Source: Kudoa neothunni (taxonomy: Eukaryota > Cnidaria). Taken from it: a DNA stretch of 64,000 nucleotides. How positions within the stretch are numbered: position 1 is the first letter of the stretch; the number at the start of each line of letters is the position of its first letter. The notes beneath the pieces were generated by a model. It worked only from the letters and a program-made list of their open reading frames with translations. It had not been told where the DNA came from and ran no database searches. The position numbers were made by a program, and so were the translations under genes. Shown piece after piece: positions 11,867 through 22,460 of the stretch. The stretch lies in contig OZ199838.1 of NCBI GenBank assembly GCA_964304625.1, positions 10,416,001 through 10,480,000 on the forward strand, written 5' to 3'.

Positions 11867-14601
11867 CTATCTCTGTCTCTCTGGTCGGGCATTATTTAAA
11901 ACCCAAAGTCGATTCTCAATTATTTAACGAATAATTTAAAGATATTTTATTCTCAACGCTTATAACTTACTGGTCGAAATGGAATTACACAAAATAAATA
12001 AAATAAGTTACAGCTTACCCTGATTTAAAAAATTGAGAAATGCTGTAGGTTTTCGATTTTCGTAAATATTCTCGAGACCTCCGATAAATTACTGAAAATG
12101 CATCGCAGACTTGTTTTATATACTTTTTCGGTAATTCTTATAGAAAATAATAATTTTTAGTATCGAAGTCATAATATGACACGCAACCATTATTTTTAAG
12201 CGAGTTTTTATTTTTCTCATGTTAAATAAAGTCTTTGATTATATTATTTTTAACATTTTATTCGATTTGTGCTGACTCTTCCAAGCAGTCCAACTCTCTA
12301 TCGGCCAAATTTATTTGATTAAGAAAAATATTTAAACGTATCTTGGCCAAAACGATGTTTTTGAATGTCAGTTTCCTTGTTTTCGCGGTCTTCACCCCAT
12401 TTATCTATCGATGTATTACAATTATTAAAGAGAGGTTCCATTGCAATTTTCTAAAATTGGTACGATATGATCTTTTTGTATGAGCTCATTGATTTCGTTA
12501 TTGAATTCACTATCGATAATATTAATGATATATATTATACCGAATATATTTACTAAGGGAAAAAGATTTTCTAAAGAAATCAATTGTTGATTCTTTTATA
12601 TATTTAACTAACTTTAATATTTTTAGTATTTTTTGAAGAAAATTTGGTAGCAGTATATTTCTATCATTATTAAATGCAATATTTTATTTTTTAACAAGAG
12701 TATGTTTGGAATTCGTTTTCATGCAGCGAATTTTCTGTTGATTGATAGGTATTAACATTGTTTAATCATTTCAAAAATAAAATAATGATGTATAATTTTA
12801 AATCATTATGGCAAATAGCGCTATCGAGGGATAATAGAATTTTTGATTAATTTTTTTGAATATATTATTTAATAAAATATGATGCTTTTAAATATCTTAC
12901 TTTTGGCACGTGCTTTATTATTTAACTATTATCTAACATCGAACGGGTAAATTTTAAAGGTGGTAAAGCAACATTAACTCTTACAATGACTAATCCAAAG
13001 ACTCTCTGCTTGATCCCAAGGAATGGGCGCACATAAACAACGAAAAAAGTTTTCTGATCCATTTCTAGATGTGAATTGGTTTCGAAACTTGAATCAAATT
13101 TTAATTTAGAAAATTTATTAATACTTTAAAAATAAATTCCCCTATTTGTTTATAAAACAGTCTCATTTTATTTAAATTGTACAAAAAAATTTACTGAATA
13201 TTATTTTGCATATCATACAATTTTGATTTCTAATTTTGGTGACAATTGTGAATGGATAAAGAGCTTTTCCATAAAAGATGATCATTTTTAATTACATTGT
13301 CACTTATAACCTCGGCACTATCAAAGCATCACTTACTGGTTACATGAGAACAATCTTGTTAATTTCTTCCGCGTATTTATGATCTAGTGTAAATGAAGCC
13401 AGTTTTCTTGACTCTCAATAAATTTATTCAATCATAAACATTTTATTCGGTTGTTAAATGTTTTATTTTCGATAGAACCAGACTTGCTTTACATTAAGTT
13501 TTTGATTTTCCCATCATGCTTTAGAAACTCTACAAATTAGAGTAGATAAGAGATTATAATGAAGATAAAGAACTTCCCAAGCAGATTTTGTTCGCCCAAC
13601 TTCTAATCACTTTGATAATAATAAACGTTACTTTATTTTTACATGAGCCTTAAAGTTATAAATTATATAACTAATTGTGGCCACGTAGTTTATAAATTAA
13701 GATGGTAATTGAAAAGTTACGTAAAATCGATAATCACTGTATTTAAAAAAACATTTACGAAGCACTGCTTTATGTAATTTTTAATCTGAATTTTAACCAT
13801 CTAACGTAATAATTAAAAAAATAGTTTTATCTTTTCAATTATATGTACGAGGAAAAAATAAAATCACATTAAATCAGTTATACAAATAATCGATATTCTA
13901 CGATATGATAAAACCATAAAATTTAACAAATTTTTTAAAAGATTCCAGTAATAAATACTTCATCTGATTGCTTATAGATTGAAAAACCAATTATTTTCGT
14001 TTGAAATGCATAACAAGTTTTATTGTTATATAAAAAATATTTAACTAAAAAATAAAACATTATATAAAATTAAGGTTTGGTTATCGATTTGAAGATTTGT
14101 AATGACTTATTTTAGTTTTGTTCAAAGCTAAATAATTTAAAATTTAAGGCAAAAGCATTTTATGTGTGTCTTATATGTTGGAGAAAGTTTTTTTGATAAG
14201 AAATTATAAACGGCCGGACAATTTATAAGATCGTGGAGTCTTGCTTGGTTACTGCGCTTCCTAAAACGCTGTAGGCACGGCAGCGAGTCACATATAACCC
14301 CTAATTTTATAAGTTTATCCTCCCCCCTTGACGTAATATGGAAATTTAACCTACCAAATAATCTTTTCTTGGATTTCCTTTTACGTACTCTACTTCTTCA
14401 ACTTTAAGACAGTTAGCTCTGTGGGCCTGTGAATCAAATTCTTTATTACCTAATACGTCACTGACAATTCAAATGTTTAATCTGGTCTTTTACACTGGGT
14501 CTGACAATAACCACATGTGCATGTAACTTGATAATGAACAAACACATTAACTAAAAGCTTCAATTCAGTTATCCAGGCCTAAAAAATAGTCAATAACTGT
14601 A
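11867..14601. other. long AT-rich gene-free stretch
   Basis: No frame, splice-linked exon chain or repeat pair that I can support. Confidence 0.5.
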
Positions 14602-14672
14602 CAGGAGCCGGAAACGAACTTGCGACTTCCGGATTTGCCGTTCATTGGCCAAACTCCCCTGACATCCATCCG
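14602..14672 (-). repeat. tRNA-like segment, possible SINE head
   Basis: Read on the minus strand, GTTTGGCCAATGAACGG resembles a pol III A box and AGTTCGTTTCC a B box (GTTCGANNC with one mismatch) at about the right spacing. The anticodon arm does not fold cleanly, so a functional tRNA is unlikely; a tRNA-derived SINE fragment is the better guess. The flanks to 15357 hold no gene. Confidence 0.3.
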
Positions 14673-15357
14673 CCGTAGTGTAATTTCGGCAAAATTTGGT
14701 AATGGAGACTCCAATCTTAATTTAATGGATCAACAACCATTCTTGATAAGATTAAATTAAAAGTAATGATATTGAAGGTTTAGAACTTCAAAATGAACGA
14801 AATTTTATAAAAATACTTTTTTCTTAAGATTTATGAGTTAAATAAATTTTCTAGTTAAAATAAAAATGATGTTGTTTCTGTGGAAATAATACTAATGCTG
14901 CTTAGTCTAAAAATAGTCATTTCCTAAGGTTTGTGTTTTTCGTTTTAATAATTAATATTTTTCAGACAATAAAACGTTTATTTTCGATTAATATTAATAT
15001 TAAAGATAGGCATATCAGGTTTTTTGTTTCTTATATATACTCGTGGTTAGTTGTTATCAACGAGATATAACTCTGTTGATTATATCTCATTGAATGGAAT
15101 AAGTAGATTAATAAAATGAGATATTTAACAATTCATAAAAAGCATTGATTATTAATATTTCCGAGTCGTTTTTCGGTATTCCTTAAGTTGTGGTTGTGAG
15201 TGGTGTTAACTGTGTTATTGTGATTATCTTAAGGCGGAAGGGAACGCGTCCATCGGTTATTGTAGATTAATTTCAAGGATCATTTAGGTACAAGAAAATT
15301 TTAATATAATATCTATTTTCCATTTCTTAACTTATTATTAGAATATATTCCTAACCA

Positions 15358-17024
15358 ATGATAAAAACAGTCGTTCTGTTGCTAATTGGGCTTATCGGCA
15401 GCCCTTGTAAACTGGAAGATACCATAGAAAACGAACAGTCCATTTTCAAGAACAAACTAGGAACTTGTCTAAATATTTCAGTTATTCTTGGTAAAAAGAA
15501 TATTTTTAGAGTATTTGCAAAGTTGTAATAAATTTTGTCTAGTCCCCGGATTATGTGGGTCACAACTGACATATTCGAAAAGCCGTCAAAGTGGCAAAAC
15601 AACTCATTCTTCATTTTTTAATAGCTTATGGATCGACCCTTTAAAGTTGTTAAGTCCACGTTTTAAGAGTTACCTAAGGTAATAATATTTATATTTTTTG
15701 GCATTAATTAGTTGTTCTAGACCACATTACAACTCATCAACAAATACCATTGAGGATCACCCAGGAATATCAGTCAGTACTTCATCTGAAAATTCTACCG
15801 ATTCTGTAGAATTCTTAACTCCAAGATATGAATTTTTATTGGAACATTGGTCCAACTATTTTTATACTATCTCGAAACATCTCACTGAAAATCATTGTTT
15901 CACACGGAATGTTGATTTGTTTGCTTTGCCGTATGACTTTCGTGTAATAACATGTAATTTTTCCGCTTTCCCTGTTCTCGATTACTTTAAATTTATTATA
16001 AATTCTCGTAGATAAACCAAGACTTGAAGAGCTGTTTCAGAGACAAAAGATTTTGGTGGAAAACATCTACGAGCAAACCAGAAAAAAGATTGTGTTTATT
16101 ACCCACAGTCTAGGTTCACCTCTTACGAATATGTTTCTCAATAGAATGTCTTCAGCTTGGAAAGACCGCTATATTGAGGGCTGGTTTTCTATAAATGGTG
16201 TGTTCAATTATGACGTTGTTGCCCTTGATGCAGTAACCCTTGGTAATAACCCTTTTATTCGTTTTCTACTTCCCAATTCCTACATAAAAAATATTACAAG
16301 TTATATGCCAACTATGTACAGTATTATGCCAAATCCAAAGAATACCCCCAAACCAACGGTATATGTTTATTGAAAATTTTTAATATCGGTATTTTCGAAA
16401 AATAACAGAAAGCGATTATCCTCATTAATCTATGCTATTCAGATATTAACCTTTTATCTTTTGGATCCTTATTTGATTTTAATTGATCAATATATTGATG
16501 GGATGTTAAATTGCAACACAATTAAACTCTATGAAGTTGTTTTCCCCAATGATTCAGATTATTTTGGTGAAAAGTTAATTAGATAGCATTTTTAGGTGAT
16601 TGCTGTGGTTGATGGAGTGGAATACATAGTTGGAGATTTGTTCAAATTCTTCAATATGACAAAAATTCCTCATGGGGAAAAACTTTTGGAACTTTCAGAA
16701 TCAATATTTGAGTGTTTCAAAAATGACATCAACACTAATTTTGTATTTTCTACCGGAATAAAAACCAAAAATGTTATTTATTTGAAAAAACAACCTGATG
16801 GCAATTTTATCGAGGAAGGTTCACAACTCACAGATGGAGATGGAACTGTCACCTATGCTTCATTGACTCCCCCAAATTATTGCAATGGAACCACCAATTC
16901 AACAAATGGTAATAAATGGATTGGGAAATCTGTCATAGATGGTGTTGACCATATCAATATGATGTTTGAGAAAAGAATGTTAAAACACCTGACTGATTTC
17001 CTAACCACAATAAATAATAGCTAA
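15358..17024 (+). CDS. secreted LCAT/PLA2G15-family acyltransferase, paralogue 1
   Basis: Five exons (15358-15490, 15543-15678, 15721-15953, 16012-16358, 16596-17024) give 425 aa. Residues 1-20 form a signal peptide (MIKTVVLLLIGLIG). VILVPGLCGSQL is the oxyanion-side motif of the family and LPYDFR matches the YDWR/YDFR block. The nucleophile is S200 in ITHSLGSP, the Asp is D365 in TDGDGTVTY and the His is H402 in VDHINMMF, so the triad order Ser-Asp-His is complete. Family knowledge: LCAT and lysosomal PLA2 move acyl chains from phospholipids to sterols, ceramide or water. The usual lid-region cysteine pair is not evident. Several N-glycosylation sequons occur near the C-terminus. It is followed 435 bp downstream by its paralogue. 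Confidence 0.9.
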
Positions 17025-17459
17025 CCACATTGTGTTGCCAGCTGAATTAATTATATTTATGATGTGAATCTGTTTTGATTTTGGGGTTTTATCGCCTAAA
17101 TTGTTACGGTTTAAGCCAGTGACCGTTTGAATGTATTGTTAAAATTTCAAAATATAATAATTAAATATTTTTTTCCACTTCAAAAGCTAGTTAAACCATT
17201 AAAATGTACCAAGGGAGTCAATTGCTTATATGAATACACTAATCAGTCTTAATACATGAATACTGCGTGCAAAATAGTTATCAATTCCACGGGGGAAAAT
17301 GAATTCTTTCGTAAAATAAAATTAATTAAATAACCTACGACAGCTACATTTATAGAAATTGAAACAGTGGATTTTTAAATTATACAGATAGTTCGTCGCT
17401 TGTGCTTTTAATTCAGAGCGGAACAACGAATGTATTTCCAGTAGTTGGTTATTGACGTG
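17025..17459. other. intergenic spacer of the LCAT pair
   Basis: AT-rich; probably holds the 3' end of paralogue 1 and the promoter of paralogue 2. No motif that I can support. Confidence 0.5.
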
Positions 17460-18928
17460 ATGTACGCAAGATTTTTGGCTCTGACTCTAATTCAGATCCT
17501 GTTTTTACGAGGGGATTTATTTTTTGGTAAATACACTAACCACCATAAACTACCTCCAATAATATTAGGTTGAATTATTTGGTTAGTTGAGTTGCCATAT
17601 GTTAATTGTATTAAGTGCCTGGAGCGGGTGGTAACAGACTTTACGCTGAAATACACAATGCCAAAGATTACATTGATCAAGGTTGTTCACTGAAATATTT
17701 CAAAGGTAGATTCAATGTGTGGGTGAATTTGAAATTTCTATTTGAACCAAAATGTTTGGCCAAACTACTTTCGTAATTATTGTTTTATTGATCGGTTTTG
17801 ACCGCCTAAATAATATCAATAATGAATTTTAGTATGCAATTTGTCAATGGAACAAAGAATTTCTTCAAAGATGGGCCGTATGCAACGATATACGCTAGTG
17901 AGTTCGGTCCTACTGCAAACCTTGAATATCTAACTGAAATCAACACTCCATTTTTTGGATATTACAAAAATCTTGTAAAGAATCTTGTGAAACTTGGATA
18001 CATTCGTGGTATTAATTTGATTGGAGCACCATACGATTTTCGAAAAATTACACGTATTAAATTTCCAGTTAAGAATAATGCGATTATCATGGGTTTTAGT
18101 GGATAACGCAAAAATTGAGTATTTCAACAAACTCACCAACTATACGGAAAACTTAGTGCAATTTTTTGGCAACAAAATAATAATTGTCTCGCACAGTTTG
18201 GGTAGCCCATTGATTAAAATGTTTTTCCAATCAAAACCCCAATCGTGGAAAAATGCTCATATTCACGCTTGGTTCTCAATCAATGGAGTTTTTTCTGGTA
18301 CTATAAACTCAGTAAAAGCTGCTCTGGTTGGTTACAACTATGGAATTCCGTTGTCAGAGAAAAAATTAAAGATTTTCCAGAAAATCCAGTCCACTTTACC
18401 CACTGTCTACTATCTTATGCCAAGTCAAAAAATCTACGGCAACGATCATGTATTATTTTTATTTGTGTCGTGTTCATATAGCAGTCATTTAATCAACCTC
18501 AGCATATAAGTTTGTTTTAGGAACTGGTCAAAGTTGACCACAAAATTTACACCTACAATAACTTGAGTGAAATTTTTATGATAAAAAATCTTCCGTTCGC
18601 TCAACTTGCTAGAGATCTCACCGATGATATCTGGTCAGAGCTACCTACTGGAGTTCGAACCCATTGTATTTATTCAAACGGGTATCAAACACTCAAAACT
18701 CTCGTTCTTGATTCCAATTATGAAATCAACTCCAACAATCAGATATATACTGACGGTGATGGCACTATAACACTTGATTCACTCAGTTATTGCCACAAAA
18801 ATAAAACTTCAAATAATTCCATCACCTACGAAATATTCAATAATCTAAACCATTTTCGAACAGTCAAACATCCTAGAGTATTTGATTCATTAAAAAAAAT
18901 CATTCAAGAAAACATGTACACAACATGA
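17460..18928 (+). CDS. secreted LCAT/PLA2G15-family acyltransferase, paralogue 2
   Basis: Five exons (17460-17568, 17616-17772, 17833-18053, 18100-18449, 18521-18928) give 414 aa. It has an N-terminal hydrophobic signal (MYARFLALTLIQILFL), LPPIILVPGAGGNRL, and a lid-like C-x(18)-C segment starting GCSLKYFKGRFNVWVNL, as in LCAT and PLA2G15. APYDFRKIT is followed by the nucleophile S195 in VSHSLGSP, D359 in TDGDGTIT, and a His in NLNHFRTVKH (H390, alternatively H396). Exon number and the positions of the last introns match paralogue 1, so the two arose by tandem duplication. Paralogue 2 keeps the cysteine lid that paralogue 1 lacks. Substrate cannot be told from sequence. Confidence 0.9.
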
Positions 18929-19976
18929 AATAAAACTGCTTAATAATTTATTTTTATATAATAATGGATTATTTAAACAGTTATATTCTTATCTTTATGA
19001 ATAGAAAACAGTGATTGATTTTAAATCTAGGTTGATGGTTTTTGTAAGTTAGCATTCCGCTGTTTTATATATTCTCTGGCTGTTGGGACTTTACCTAATA
19101 CAATAGTTAGATATTTTACTACATTCTAGCGTTTAAAAGAGCATAAAATATTTAATTATATTAGCAAATCCAAATTAGGAAGATTCCGAGAAAATCGAGA
19201 AATAAACAAGACTACAACAGACTTAAATAACGTAAACATAATGATATTTATCTGTAGTCTAGTGTGCAACAATAAGTTGTACTCATTTCCTCCAAATAAT
19301 TAAGTCATAATACTTTGGATAACTACGTAGAATTATTTTCAATTTTATTGATTTTTCTTTGTAACAACTATTTTTACTTATTAATTCAATGTCGTATATT
19401 AAATAATTATTTGTTGTTTAATTCAAAATTTTTTATGTTGAGCTTTTCAGTAAATGTGGACATCCCCTCATGTGGTTGGTCAGAGCGAGCGTAAAAATGT
19501 CTATTAAATAACTCAGTTAAAACAGATGTTGAATCAACCCGGTTTTTATCCCACTCATACGAACTCTATGATTTTATGCCGCATTTTGAGTGTTTAAATA
19601 ACGTTTTCCTTATAATAATCTAAAAATTGAGCTAAATTATTACTGTAAAATTCAAATAATTTTTCCTTCAACTTGCCAAATTCTGAATTTAAGTGCTAGT
19701 GTGGAACAAATGCGAATGATTTCAGACATTTAACAAATAGGTTAAATCTGTAGTCTTTGTAATATTCGTTGGATAGTCCAAGATTTTCTACTTTTCTGCA
19801 AATATTGTCTGACGTTGAACATACAAAAAATATGCTTTGGTTCTTTTTTTAAAATAATTATAAGTTGACCGTACTGAATCAACAATGACGTTTTTGGGAT
19901 GGTCGGTGGACTTTCGCCTAGAGATGATATTAATAGCAGAATCATATTCCACTATACTTTTCCATTAAGTAGTGTA
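18929..19976. other. spacer with possible transposase debris
   Basis: Minus-strand fragments (for example EWDKNRVDSTSVLTELFNRH around 19540-19490, and 19742-19945) look like scraps of a Mutator-type protein, but frames change constantly and no domain is certain. Confidence 0.3.
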
Positions 19977-19985
19977 TATATTACG
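19977..19985. repeat. 9-bp target site duplication of the MULE, left
   Basis: ATATATTAC here is repeated exactly at 22452-22460, directly flanking the two inverted ends of the Mutator-like element. Family knowledge: Mutator insertions make 8-11 bp duplications. Confidence 0.9.
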
Positions 19986-22451
19986 ATAGTGTCTCCTGCC
20001 ACAACATTGGTGCATGCGCGGAAGATTAAAGGATTATTTTTATTTCTTTCATTTTGCGCGTTGTGCTGCGAACAATAAAACAAAAATCATTAATACCAAC
20101 AAAATATATTTTTTCATATGCAATTAATCATTAATGAAATTATTTTCTATATTTCACATAATTTGTTTTTTCCTTGGGTCTACCTTTGGATTTAACTTCA
20201 TTAACGATAAAATAGGACGATCCTCCAACGTTTTCAGCGGTATTTTCATAAAAATACGTTCTGTTTCTTTCATATTTTTGCAATAATGAGGTAATGTCTT
20301 TGAATAAACTGGAATACTCTTTACCTCCAAGTGCATTTAGTGTAACGGTTTGTCCGCCAGTTTTTTGTTATTTTTAAGGTTATTTTTTTCGGTTTTCTCA
20401 GATTCCTCATAAGCGGGAGTCGACTCATTCAGTTCTTCATCATTCATAATTGAATCAGATGAAGTTATCTTTACTACATCAGTGTCTTGTTCTGAAAAGG
20501 AGTTCAACGAAGTTTGGAGAGGTAAAATTGTAAGGGACCATCGTGGAATAAAAGTGAATCGATTTTTATGACATGTATTTTGATCAAATTTAACAGATGG
20601 GCATACGGTAGTTTGTGTTGATGGAAAAAGGGGCAGTCACAAATCAATGTTCCGTTAGTTTTAATAATCATAGCAGAGTTAGACAACAGATGGACAAAAT
20701 AATTGGATTTAAGTTCCCACATTGTGATAAACTCCTCGGATTTATAATTATCCATAATTTTTTCCACACCATATGGTGAGTAACAACTTAAAAGTTTATT
20801 AAACATTGGATCATCTGATATTTTTAAAGTTTTCATGGATAGTTGTTGTTGTTGTTGTTGTTTGATGGTAAATTCGCTTTCTAATATGCGTACATACCGC
20901 AGAATTTCATCAATTTGGACCGGTAACGAAGATTTTGATAAGAAATTTTTTAGTTTACCGTGAGCCTGTTCAACTCTATTATTTATTTGTGTTGGAACCG
21001 AAAGTTAATGCGTTTTTCCTCAAACATTGTGCCCACATCTCCGGATTTTTCAACCAACATTAACGAGATACGAGAAATAAGGATCACTTATTCCCTTGAT
21101 TTCATGTACGTAACAAAGAAATTCACCCCAAGTTTTGCAATAAATGATCTTTTTTGAAAGAAGCTTTATTTTGTTCATTGTAAGTTGATTATATCCAAGT
21201 GATTTAATTTTTCTAATCATAGAATTTTCAACGTGATAGGAACACAATAATATTCTAGCATTAGGTAGGAATTTCTCTATCGAGTTCATTTCTGTGGAAT
21301 CCTTATCAACAAAAACCACTTCTGTGATGGACACTTCATTCATTAATCTACAAAACGAAGACATAACTGTATCAATGGAATCTTGGGATTCGTCTTTTAC
21401 AAATGCGAAAAAAACAGGACGTGTACGTCCGTATGAATCAACAATAGTGAAATGGTATAATGGGTATCTTGTTTTATTAACTTTGTAGGTGGCATCAATA
21501 TGTAAAACTTCACCATAATCAACATACAATTTTTTCATATTTTGAGTACTGAAACATAAAACGTTTAATTCGTGCGATGCTTTAAATTTCGTATTTTTTT
21601 AAACTAAACGGAATATTGAGATCGGATTCGAGAGTTTCTTTCACTCGTTTATTGTCTGCACCCCAAATGAAACATTGTGACAAAGTTCTTTTTAATTCAT
21701 GAGACACATTTTGACTGTGTTTGTAATAACTTACATCATATTTAGGATGATTATGGGTGATGTCATATTTAAGTACACTAAGTGACTCATCTCGAAAAGA
21801 TATGACAATGAATGCAGGACAACCTTTCATCAATGATGATTGGAAATCTTTTAAATATTTGCTTTTAGAGTTTTTATCTCCATGGGGACAAATGTATTTG
21901 ATATATCTGTAAATTAACTTTTTGTTTTCATCCTGTGTGATATCGTTCTTTAGTTTGACACTCTTGTCCACTCTGTATGTAAATCCAGAACTCTAATTTT
22001 TTTTAAATACAACGTTTCTCTAATTTAATACTTTTATAAAGTCATCAAGACATTGTTTCATTTCAGAATATGAATAAAATCGACCGTGAAAGAATCTATG
22101 TGTGTTATCCGCCATACCAATGCACTTAATCAGTTAAGAACTCACGTGAATTATTAAAGGATATTTGTTAAATAGATGTTTCTAGTCAAATTTAGAAACT
22201 TATTAACTCCTCCAAACTTTTACTTTTACAAAAATAATGGTATAAAATCGTCCAAGATGGTAATATCAACAATTCACATTTTATTAACTGCAATTACAAA
22301 CTGATGTACTTAACGTATTTTAAAAAATATATTTTGTTGGTATTAATGATTTTTGTTTTATTGATCGCAGCATAACGCGCAAAATGAAATAAATAAAAAT
22401 AATCCTTTAATCCTCCGCGCATGCACCAATGTTGTGGCAGGAGACACTATC
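19986..22451 (-). mobile_element. Mutator-like element with 129-bp terminal inverted repeats
   Basis: The left end (19986-20114) starts GATAGTGTCTCCTGCCACAA and is repeated inverted at 22323-22451 with only four mismatches that I can count over 129 bp. A perfect 9-bp direct repeat flanks it. Inside is a minus-strand transposase. Family knowledge: long TIRs plus 9-bp duplications are the signature of Mutator-like elements. High end-to-end similarity and an unchanged target duplication indicate a fairly recent insertion. Confidence 0.93.
20140..22080 (-). pseudogene. MULE transposase with several frameshifts
   Basis: Read from about 22080 downward: an N-terminal FLYWCH/FAR1-like Cys-His region (KYICPHGD ... 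HNHP, 21582-21971); the MULE catalytic domain (21050-21570) with HIDATYK for the first Asp and VFVDKDSTEMN for the second; NNNRVEQAHGKLK supplying the Glu; a SWIM-type segment CDCPFFHQHKLPYAHLL; and a polar tail ending at 20140. The pieces sit in different frames, with shifts near A/T runs around 21597, 21055, 20515 and 20340. In the SWIM motif the usual third Cys is replaced (LPYAH). A short CAA run encodes six Gln near 20850. Because the ends are so well preserved, some shifts could be assembly errors; otherwise the copy is defective. Confidence 0.82.
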
Positions 22452-22460
22452 ATATATTAC
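22452..22460. repeat. 9-bp target site duplication of the MULE, right
   Basis: Exact copy of the ATATATTAC at 19977-19985. Confidence 0.9.

Noticed and set aside
14602-14672. Functional tRNA gene
   Set aside because: B box has a mismatch and no consistent anticodon stem and acceptor stem pair; kept only as a tRNA-like repeat.
20843-20864. Microsatellite of GTT units
   Set aside because: It is the Gln-coding CAA run of the MULE transposase, too short to report as a separate repeat.
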